Made by a program: the position numbers and the translations under genes. From the NCBI RefSeq assembly GCF_905220705.1, contig NZ_CAJNAT010000014.1, forward strand, positions 1 to 64,000: 64,000 nt of DNA, written 5' to 3'. Below the pieces are notes generated by a model. It made no database searches and was not told where the DNA came from. It saw only the letters and a program-made list of their open reading frames with translations. Source of the stretch: Paraburkholderia domus. GTDB taxonomy: Bacteria; Pseudomonadota; Gammaproteobacteria; Burkholderiales; Burkholderiaceae. Below are positions 9,234-16,091 of this stretch, piece after piece (the first letter of the stretch is position 1; each line of letters starts with the position of its first letter).

Positions 9234-9689
9234 TCAGGCCCCCTTCGCGGCTTGCTTGATCGCCGCGCGGATGCGGTTGTACGTCCCACAGCGGCAGATG
9301 TTGCCGGCCATGGCGGCGTCGATATCCGCGTCAGTGGGATTGGGATTGCTCGCGATCAGCGAAGCCGCCGACATCACCTGCCCCGACTGACAGTAGCCGC
9401 ATTGCACCACGTCCAGCTGACGCCACGCCTGCTGCACCTTCTGCCCGGCCGGCGTGCTGCCGACCGCTTCGATGGTGGTGATTTTCCGGTCGCCGACAGC
9501 CGCCGACGGCAGCACGCACGAGCGCACTGCGACGCCATCGAGATGCACGGTGCATGCGCCGCATTGCGCAATGCCGCAACCGAACTTGGTGCCGGTCAAG
9601 CCGACGAGGTCGCGTAAGACCCACAGCAGGGGCATGTCGGGCGGCGCGTCGACCGTATGAGTCTGGCCGTTGATGTTGAACGTTGTCAT
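9234..9689 (-). CDS. (2Fe-2S)-binding small subunit of molybdenum hydroxylase, set A
   Basis: A 151-residue iron-sulfur protein with two clusters. The plant-type cluster uses C38, C43, C46 and C58 ([10 protein letters not shown]...C). The C-terminal four-helix cluster uses C97, C100, C132 and C134 (QCGYCQ...ICRCGTY). It has no signal peptide, so it probably leaves the cell with the Tat-directed large subunit. The start at 9689 has CGGAG seven bases upstream; longer in-frame extensions to 9800 look non-coding. It is the first gene of the operon. Confidence 0.92.
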   Translation of the reverse strand: MTTFNINGQTHTVDAPPDMPLLWVLRDLVGLTGTKFGCGIAQCGACTVHLDGVAVRSCVLPSAAVGDRKITTIEAVGSTPAGQKVQQAWRQLDVVQCGYCQSGQVMSAASLIASNPNPTDADIDAAMAGNICRCGTYNRIRAAIKQAAKGA

Positions 9690-10133
9690 GGGCGGCTCCG
9701 AGTGGGGTTTATTGTTTATCAGGCGGCTGTTTAGACAGAGACGTCGAACCAAAACACAAAGACTTGCCGTATTTATTCGACAAGTCGTGCTAATACGCAA
9801 TGCGGCTACAGCTCAATGAGTTCAGTAGATCATGCGCAGCGCGAGTGCGCTGGAAAAGACCGGGAAATTGTAGCCGTGGATAAAGAAGTTCGCCGACAGC
9901 GTGCCCATGTCCGCATGCGTGTCCGCGACAAAAAAGATGCAGCCGCAACCCTTTCTGGAAGTGAAACGAGATTCAAATCAATGCGTTACCATTGCCGCAT
10001 TGGTTTGATCTGATGCACTTCGCGTACGCGTATCATTCTTATTGGTGCATCCTCGAGCGATTTTGTTAGCATGGATCTGGTTTGACCCGATCGCCCGGTT
10101 TGATCCGACATGACTATCCGAAGGAGCGGCACG
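9690..10133. other. Divergent intergenic region with three GGTTTGAYCYGA repeats
   Basis: This stretch separates the minus-strand molybdenum hydroxylase operon from the plus-strand 132-residue gene and must hold the promoters of both. I see no convincing gene in it. Its notable content is three direct copies of GGTTTGAYCYGA at 10002, 10079 and 10097. Confidence 0.6.
10002..10108 (+). repeat. Three direct copies of GGTTTGAYCYGA
   Basis: Copies lie at 10002-10013 (TC,T variant), 10079-10090 (CC,C) and 10097-10108 (TC,C). The last two start 18 bases apart, just before the ribosome-binding site of the gene at 10134. The set could be an activator or repressor site. Confidence 0.5.
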
Positions 10134-10532
10134 ATGAACGACCAGCAATGCACTCAATTCCTCTCGGAAATTCGCAGACCGCTGTTGGCACTGCATAAGT
10201 CGATTCTCGATCACGAACGCGCGTCGTACGAAAAGGAATTCGGCCCCGTGACGCCGGCAGCCTTTCTGCAAGTGCTCATCAACGGCTCGGGGTTCCGCTG
10301 GCTCACGCCGCTCTCCACCGTGATCGCGAACGTCGACGAGATTCTCGACGACAAGGAAGCGGAGGCTGCCGATCGACTCGCCGCAGCCGAAGCAATCTCC
10401 GGCCTCTTTTCTCCCGACGATCCCGACAACGCGTTCCTGCCGCGCTACTTGCCACTCCTGCAAGCCGACCCGGCGATCCTGCATCACCACGGCCAGGTCT
10501 CGCAATTACTGCGCGGCATTGAAGCGAAGTAG
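10134..10532 (+). CDS. Conserved hypothetical protein, 132 aa
   Basis: A soluble acidic protein of 132 residues, predicted mostly helical, with no signal peptide or membrane segment. Visible patterns are LSEIRRPLLALHKSILDHER near the N-terminus and PRYLPLLQADPAILHHHGQV near the C-terminus. ATG 10134 is chosen because AAGGAGCGGC stands just before it; an ATG at 10110 has no such site. I do not recognise its function. It is a single gene, divergent from molybdenum hydroxylase set A. Confidence 0.75.
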   Translation: MNDQQCTQFLSEIRRPLLALHKSILDHERASYEKEFGPVTPAAFLQVLINGSGFRWLTPLSTVIANVDEILDDKEAEAADRLAAAEAISGLFSPDDPDNAFLPRYLPLLQADPAILHHHGQVSQLLRGIEAK

Positions 10533-10986
10533 CCGGCTGCGCGCTACTGCGCCAGCTTCGTTGGCGCTGGCTGGACGTCGTCGCTGTTAATGCGCGGCAG
10601 CGCGACGTCCGGTCATGGTTGTGCCTTCGGCTCCCGAATTCGCTCACCATTGCAAGACGCGAATTTCGATCGACCCCGCGTCGTCCCGGTGAATACCGAG
10701 TCGAGCCGTCCTCGACGATTACCAGGCTTTACGAATCCAGCCAACACAACGACACCTTATTTCAAGGTGATTTATGCTCGTTTCGTAATAGTGCGCTGTG
10801 CCTGCACCGCTCACCGATCAATCCGACGATGTAGTGTCTGACAATTTTTTGAATTTGCCTGGCTTTGCTGAATAAAACAAAGGTGAGCTTTTGCGGGAGG
10901 CGCTCAGAAGACGCTACGAAAAGCCGATCAGCGCGCTTTGGAGCACCCTGCTAAGGTAAGCAGACTTTCTCGCGACGCTCACCGCT
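10533..10986. other. Intergenic region with a fossil IS end
   Basis: No supported gene. GGCTTTGCTGAATAAA at 10861-10876 resembles the terminal inverted repeat of IS903-group elements (GGCTTTGTTGAATAAA from memory) with one difference. I see no transposase or second end beside it. Confidence 0.4.
10861..10876 (+). mobile_element. Solitary IS903-like terminal repeat (remnant)
   Basis: Sixteen bases match the outer end of the IS903-group inverted repeat as I recall it, except for one C. It stands alone in an intergenic region 110 bp before the hydrolase gene. Confidence 0.35.
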
Positions 10987-11805
10987 ATGCAAAACTGGCC
11001 GCTTCCCGAAAGCTATACGTTCCGTAATCAAACCGTGCATTTTCGCGTGACCGGCAACGGCCCGCCGCTGGTGCTGGTTCATGGCACACCGTTTTCTTCG
11101 TATGTGTGGCATCGCATCGCCCCACATCTCGCGCAAGTTCGCACCGTCTATTACTACGATCTGCTTGGCTACGGCCAATCCGAGCAACGCGACGCTCAGG
11201 ACGTCTCGCTCGGCGTGCAGAACGTGCTGCTGGCGGAATTGCTCGCGCATTGGCAACTGACGAATCCGGATGTCATCGCGCACGATTTCGGCGGCGCGAC
11301 TGCCTTGCGCGCGCATCTCATCGACGGGTGCGACTATCGCAGCCTCACGCTGATCGATCCGGTCGCCGTCGCACCATGGGGTTCGCCGTTCGTGCAGCAC
11401 GTACGCGAACACAGCGCGGCGTTCGCCGGGCTGCCACCCTATATCCATGAAGCGGTAGTGAAGGCCTACGTGCGTGGCGCCATTGCCCGCGACATTCCGG
11501 ACGAGGAGCTCGCGCCTTATGTGACGCCGTGGCTCGGCGCAACGGGACAAGCCGCGTTCTACCGCCAGATCGCCCAAATGGATCAGCGCTACACGGACGC
11601 GGTCGAAACACGTTATTCGCAGATGCGTTGCCCGACGCAAATCCTGTGGGGAGAAGAGGACCAGTGGATTCCGCTCGAGCGCGGCCGGCAACTGGCGGCG
11701 GTCATACCTGAGGCCCGCTTCCAGTCGGTGCCTAAGGCCGGTCATCTGATGCAGGAAGATGCCCCCGAAGCGATCGTCGCAGCGGCGCTGCGCTGGTTCG
11801 ATTGA
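10987..11805 (+). CDS. Alpha/beta hydrolase with Asp nucleophile (dehalogenase/epoxide-hydrolase-like)
   Basis: A 272-residue cytoplasmic alpha/beta hydrolase. The oxyanion-hole motif VHGTPF is at residues 31-36. The nucleophile elbow is AHDFGG with Asp100 in place of the usual Ser, as in haloalkane and fluoroacetate dehalogenases and epoxide hydrolases. The other triad members are likely Asp225 (EEDQW) and His253 (AGHLMQED). Asp nucleophiles point to C-halogen or epoxide chemistry rather than simple esters, but the substrate is unknown. It is a single gene, convergent with the LysM gene. Confidence 0.85.
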   Translation: MQNWPLPESYTFRNQTVHFRVTGNGPPLVLVHGTPFSSYVWHRIAPHLAQVRTVYYYDLLGYGQSEQRDAQDVSLGVQNVLLAELLAHWQLTNPDVIAHDFGGATALRAHLIDGCDYRSLTLIDPVAVAPWGSPFVQHVREHSAAFAGLPPYIHEAVVKAYVRGAIARDIPDEELAPYVTPWLGATGQAAFYRQIAQMDQRYTDAVETRYSQMRCPTQILWGEEDQWIPLERGRQLAAVIPEARFQSVPKAGHLMQEDAPEAIVAAALRWFD

Positions 11806-11865
11806 AAGCGCGCAGCCGATAGCCGTTCGGTTCAGTACTCAACCCGGACGCATGGATGTGACAAA

Positions 11866-11902
11866 GCAGCGAACCCGGCAAATGATTTACCGGGTTCGCT
11901 GC
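11866..11902. terminator. Hairpin between convergent genes
   Basis: A perfect 13-bp stem (GCAGCGAACCCGG / CCGGGTTCGCTGC) with an 11-base loop lies 61 bp after the hydrolase stop and 42 bp from the stop of the LysM gene. On the minus strand it is followed by TTTGT. It probably terminates both genes, though the T tracts are short. Confidence 0.7.
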
Positions 11903-11943
11903 TCGTTTGGCGTTGGCGAAAATTCGCCGGCTAATGCTAATGC

Positions 11944-12885
11944 CTAGCCGCGGCCCTGCGGCAAATACGGCATCGGATCGATCGGCTTGCCGTCATGGCG
12001 CAGCTCGAAGCCCAAGGAGACGCGCGAGTTATTTTCGTCGCCCATTTCGGCAATCTGCTGACCTTGCCGCACGATGTCGCCGATTTTGACCAGCAGCTTG
12101 CGGTTATGCGAGTAGGCGGTCAGAAAGTCCTTGTTGTGCTGGACGATGATCAGACTGCCGTAGCCATTCAGACCCGTACCGGCGTACATCACCTTGCCGT
12201 CGGCCGCGGCCCGCACCGGATCGCCCGGCTTCCCGCCGATTTCGATGCCGCGCGTTTCGCCCGGCTGGAAAGCCTCGACGACGCTGCCGCCCGCAGGCCA
12301 TGCCAGCGACACACCGTTCGCATGCCGGGAAGTCTGCTGCGCGACTTCGCGCGCCTCGGCGGCGCTTGGCGCGGCTGATTGCGCCGTTGCCTGCGTCATG
12401 GTTGCCGCCGGCGCCTGCTGCGCGGCGAGCGGAGCAGCCGGCGCGGACGCCGCGGCAGCTTTCGCAGCGGCCGCTGCCGCGTTCGCCGCATTGACCGCCT
12501 GCACCGTTTCCGGCGACGCGACGCGCAACACCTGCCCGTGCTTCAACCGTGAGGAAGACTTGAGGCCGTTCCACGCCTGCAACTGCCTGACACTGCAATG
12601 ATGATGCTGGGCGATGCGTGCCAACGTGTCGCCACGCTTGACGCGATACACCAAAGGCGGCGACTTTTTAAGCGGCGTGCCGTCGTTAGCGGCGAGCTGG
12701 ACCGACGTACCTGCAACCGCGTCGGAGGCTGGCGCTGCAACCACCGTCGGCACACCGGACGCAGCCGATGCCGCGCCAGTTTGCGCGCCCTGCTGCCCCA
12801 CATTCGCGCAACCGCTTACCGTCAGAGCGACCCACACGCCAGCCAGACTGGCCATCATTGTTCTGTCGAAACGCATTCCCAACAT
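11944..12885 (-). CDS. NlpD-like lipoprotein: LysM plus LytM (M23) domains
   Basis: A 313-residue outer-membrane lipoprotein. The lipobox is VSGC with Cys26. A LysM peptidoglycan-binding domain spans about 79-122 (YRVKRGDTL...GQVLRV), then an Ala-rich linker, then a LytM domain from about 215 to the end, closing in DPMPYLPQGRG like NlpD. Catalytic zinc ligands look lost: GIEIGG where an active enzyme has a His, and LGFELR in place of HxH. So it should be an activator of cell-wall amidases rather than a peptidase. Start 12885 has AGGAG upstream. It does not neighbour rpoS, so it is probably a paralogue of the main nlpD. Confidence 0.88.
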   Translation of the reverse strand: MLGMRFDRTMMASLAGVWVALTVSGCANVGQQGAQTGAASAASGVPTVVAAPASDAVAGTSVQLAANDGTPLKKSPPLVYRVKRGDTLARIAQHHHCSVRQLQAWNGLKSSSRLKHGQVLRVASPETVQAVNAANAAAAAAKAAAASAPAAPLAAQQAPAATMTQATAQSAAPSAAEAREVAQQTSRHANGVSLAWPAGGSVVEAFQPGETRGIEIGGKPGDPVRAAADGKVMYAGTGLNGYGSLIIVQHNKDFLTAYSHNRKLLVKIGDIVRQGQQIAEMGDENNSRVSLGFELRHDGKPIDPMPYLPQGRG

Positions 12886-13388
12886 ATTCGACTCCTGCTT
12901 TTTATTGGCGGCCCGGGTGTTGCCCTGTCGCGTGCGATCCGCGCGTTCTGTCGAAGCGCTGCTTTCTTTCGCGACACAGCGAGGCCGCCTCGTGCGGCGC
13001 CCACCCATGCCCTGCCGTCCAACCCAACCCCGTTCGTCTTGCCAGACGCCCGATACGCCATTCCCAATAACAGGCGAACTTCCGCGAAAAGGGCCAGATT
13101 GCCGATTAAAATTCACGCGGAATTGTAAAGTGCGTTTTGCAAAAAACGCCCCGCCCCACACACTCTGATACAACCCTTACGCACGGTGTTGCAGACACAG
13201 TTGCGTGTGCAACCAGCAAAGACTTGTCAACGGTTGCGCCACCGGGCGACCGGACGGCAACGTTTGCTTATCGGCAGAACGCTGCGAAAACTTGAATTGC
13301 TGGTACTCGAGACGGCGAGCGAGGAGGGAGAAATGCGTAGGCGAGCGGACGGGCAGGCGTCCGCCCGGCTCGCAGCGACCGGCTTGAG
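12886..13388. other. Intergenic region
   Basis: The 5' side of the lipoprotein gene and the 3' side of the next minus-strand gene. It should hold the lipoprotein promoter. I see no supported gene, repeat or clear promoter. Confidence 0.5.
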
Positions 13389-13805
13389 CTAGCTGTAGTT
13401 ATGACCTTGATACAGCACGTAGCCGACCGGGTGATGAGTGAAGTGCAGCACCGGCAGAACGGGATTGTTGTTGTCGGCGGTGGGATAGGCGCTGGCTTGG
13501 GCAATGTATTCGCCTTGCGCCTCGATCGGCTGCCCGACTTGCAGTCCGGGGATGGCCTGCGCGAGCCCTTCGCTATCGCCATAGCGCACGGCGACGAATA
13601 CTTCGGTGCCGACGAGGTTCTGCGTGCCGCCTTCGAACTTCACGACGGTGTCGATCTTGATGACAAATTGCTGGTGCTCGGCGGCGTGGTGAAACTCAGG
13701 GCTGAGGAACACCTTGCTGATCGTGCCCTGTACGCAAGCCAGCGGCGCGCCCAGCGAATGAGGGTCACTATGATGAGGAAGCGTCTGCGTTGCGAGATTA
13801 CTCAT
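13389..13805 (-). CDS. Hypothetical protein, DUF3465-like
   Basis: A 138-residue protein without signal peptide. The order of features, VQGTISKVF, then HQQFVIKIDT, then GQPIEAQGEY and LHFTHHP near the end, resembles DUF3465 proteins, small beta-rich proteins of unknown role. The assignment is from memory of the family pattern and is tentative. ATG 13805 has CGGAG six bases upstream; an in-frame extension to 13922 is Arg-rich and unlikely. Single gene. Confidence 0.6.
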   Translation of the reverse strand: MSNLATQTLPHHSDPHSLGAPLACVQGTISKVFLSPEFHHAAEHQQFVIKIDTVVKFEGGTQNLVGTEVFVAVRYGDSEGLAQAIPGLQVGQPIEAQGEYIAQASAYPTADNNNPVLPVLHFTHHPVGYVLYQGHNYS

Positions 13806-14016
13806 GAAGTCTCCGTGAAGGGCATCAGATTGATCTACGGCGAAACGTAGCGCGCGCCGCCGGGCGGCAGCGGCGCGATACCGTTTGAGCAGCCCATGAC
13901 GCGTGAGTTCATTGCGTGTCATTCACAAGCGAAGCGATGAATCAATCTGCGCAGGCGCAAATTATTGGCCTGGCGGTCTGCCGGTCTGCCGGTCTGGTGG
14001 CTTAACGGCCAGCACA

Positions 14017-14049
14017 TAAAAAAAGCCGGTGCCCTTATCGGCACCGGCT
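14017..14049 (-). terminator. Rho-independent terminator of molybdenum hydroxylase operon B
   Basis: Read leftward: a perfect 10-bp stem AGCCGGTGCC / GGCACCGGCT with a 6-base loop, followed by seven T. It lies 55 bp after the stop of the cytochrome gene at 14104. Confidence 0.92.
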
Positions 14050-14103
14050 CTTTCTTACGTAACGATCAACGCCCTACTTCCAGCGTCCATCGCGTGGCAC
14101 GCT

Positions 14104-15366
14104 TTAACGCAACGCTTTCACCGCATCCGCCGTCACGTCGGCAGCCTGGCCGCCGTACGTTGCACGCAGATAATTCGCGAGCTGCGCGAGTTCCGTGTCG
14201 CTGAGTTGCGTGGCGAAGCCAGGCATATCCTGCATCCGCTCGAGACCCGGGAAATCCTGCGCGCCGATGCCGTCGAGCATCGCCACGATCAGGTTGTGCG
14301 CATCGCTTTGCCGCACCGTCGAGTTGGCATGCATCGGCACCGCGACGTGCGGCTTGCCTTCACCGCCAAGGCCGTGACAACCGGCACACACCGCGAGATA
14401 CACATTGCGCCCCGCCTCGAGTTGCGCGGCATCGGCGGAGACCGACTGCAACGGCTGTGGCGCCGGCGCCTGATCGCCTAGCAGATACGTCGACATCGCG
14501 CGCAGATCGTCATGCGTCATGTACTGACTGCTCAGATGCACGACCGGATACATCTCGCCGAAGGCGGAACCTTGCGGCGCGATGCCGGTGGCGAAGAACG
14601 TCTGCAGGTCCGCAGCCGTCCAGCCACGCGCCGCCAAACCATGCGGCGTGATATCCGGTGCGGCGATCCGGCCGAGCGCCGCACCCGTCAACGGCTTCGC
14701 GCCGTCGAGCTGACCGAACTTGCCGCGCGGGGTGTGGCATTCGGCGCAATGGCCGAGCGCGCCCGCCAGATAGCGTCCGCGATTCCAGTCCGCGGTTTGC
14801 CCTGTCGATGCGTCCGGTAACGTGTCCTTCAGGAACACCCAATTCCAGAAGCGCACACCAAAACGCATGTTGAACGGGAACGACAGTTCGGGCTCATGGT
14901 TCGCCACTGCAGCCGGCTTCTGTGTCATCAGATACGCGTAGATCGCATCGCTATCCGCGCGCGACAGCTGGCGGTAGGACGTATACGGCATTGCCGGATA
15001 CAACTGCTTCGTCGGCGAAACGCCGTCGTGCAGGGCCTTGTACAGATCGTCCGCGCTCCAGTTGCCGATGCCGTGGTCCTTGTCCGGCGTGATGTTGGTG
15101 CCGTAGAAAGTGCCGAACGGCGAGGCCAGCTTCACGCCGCCGGCGAACGGCGCGCCATCCGACGTGGTGTGGCAGGCGGCACAGTCGGCGGCTTTGACAA
15201 GGTAACGGCCGCGCGCGAGCGGATCGGCGGCGGTGGATTGCGGCCCCAACGCGGCCGCTGCCTGCATCGCAGCGGCGGAGTCATCGTGTTTGCCGCAAGC
15301 ACTCAGCAAGGCAGCCGTGCCGAGCAACAGCAGCGCGCGACGCAAATTCATCGAGCGGTTCATCAT
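14104..15366 (-). CDS. Triheme cytochrome c lipoprotein of molybdenum hydroxylase, set B
   Basis: A 420-residue cytochrome with a lipoprotein signal (LLSAC, Cys24), so it is membrane-anchored on the periplasmic side. Three CXXCH haem sites lie at residues 62-66, 207-211 and 327-331. The start ATG at 15366 overlaps the end of the small-subunit gene (ATGATGA) and has AAGGA upstream; a second ATG follows at once. It is paralogous to the cytochrome at 5696, but that one has a plain Sec signal. It should carry electrons from the hydroxylase to the respiratory chain. Confidence 0.92.
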   Translation of the reverse strand: MMNRSMNLRRALLLLGTAALLSACGKHDDSAAAMQAAAALGPQSTAADPLARGRYLVKAADCAACHTTSDGAPFAGGVKLASPFGTFYGTNITPDKDHGIGNWSADDLYKALHDGVSPTKQLYPAMPYTSYRQLSRADSDAIYAYLMTQKPAAVANHEPELSFPFNMRFGVRFWNWVFLKDTLPDASTGQTADWNRGRYLAGALGHCAECHTPRGKFGQLDGAKPLTGAALGRIAAPDITPHGLAARGWTAADLQTFFATGIAPQGSAFGEMYPVVHLSSQYMTHDDLRAMSTYLLGDQAPAPQPLQSVSADAAQLEAGRNVYLAVCAGCHGLGGEGKPHVAVPMHANSTVRQSDAHNLIVAMLDGIGAQDFPGLERMQDMPGFATQLSDTELAQLANYLRATYGGQAADVTADAVKALR

Positions 15367-16091
15367 GCGGCGTCCTTTACGAGGCCGGGTGTCGTCATCA
15401 CGACTTCTTTCACGGCTTCGTAGTAGCGCACGTAGCCCGTGCAACGGCAGATATGGTCGTTCAGCGCTTCGGTGATGGTTTGCTCGACCTTGTCTTTGGC
15501 AATCGGTTGACGCTTCAGACGTTCGATCAGCACGGTCGCCGCATTGACGAAACCGGGCGTACAGTAGCCGCACTGAAAACTGAAGTGCTCAAGAAACTTC
15601 TGCTGGATCGGCGACAGTTCGACGACCTCGCCGGCTTCGTTGCGTTTCGCGTGGCCTTCGATCGTGCGGATGGTTTTACCATTGAAGAAATTCGCGCCCG
15701 TGATGCAGGTGCGCACTTCTTCGCTGGTGCCGTCCGGCTTGTCGACGATCACGACGCACGCGTGGCAGATGCCCTGGCCGCAGCCGAGGCGCGAGCCGGT
15801 CAGGTGCAGATACTCGTGCAGATAATCGATCATCATCAAACCGGCGGGCAGGTCGGTCGGGCCGACGATCTCGCCGTTCACCTTGACCGACACCGGCAGC
15901 GTGCGGAAATGCGTCAACGGACGCTCGACCACGGTCGCGGCCGGCGCGCTGGCCGGAACGCCGGCAGACGAGGCAGCGGCAGCAGCACCGGAGGAGCCGG
16001 AAGCGGCAGAGACAGCGCCGGAAGCAGCAACGGCGCTGGCCGTGTTAGCGCCGCCCGCGGCGCTGGCGGGAGTTTGAGTGGGGGCCGTCAT
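15363..16091 (-). CDS. (2Fe-2S)-binding small subunit of molybdenum hydroxylase, set B
   Basis: A 242-residue protein. The first 55 or so residues are almost only Ala, Ser, Gly, Thr and Pro. The rest is the standard two-cluster subunit: GCGQGICHAC with a later Cys for the plant-type cluster, and QCGYCTPG plus ICRCTGY for the second. The low-complexity N-terminus is not part of the family and is absent from set A; it could be a flexible linker or a mis-set start, but the gene begins by an ATGA overlap with the large subunit, which favours this start. Confidence 0.9.
   Translation of the reverse strand: MTAPTQTPASAAGGANTASAVAASGAVSAASGSSGAAAAASSAGVPASAPAATVVERPLTHFRTLPVSVKVNGEIVGPTDLPAGLMMIDYLHEYLHLTGSRLGCGQGICHACVVIVDKPDGTSEEVRTCITGANFFNGKTIRTIEGHAKRNEAGEVVELSPIQQKFLEHFSFQCGYCTPGFVNAATVLIERLKRQPIAKDKVEQTITEALNDHICRCTGYVRYYEAVKEVVMTTPGLVKDAA

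Noticed and set aside
9816-10013. 65-codon plus-strand frame in the gap before the 132-aa gene
   Set aside because: No ribosome-binding site and no conserved pattern; it overlaps probable promoter DNA.
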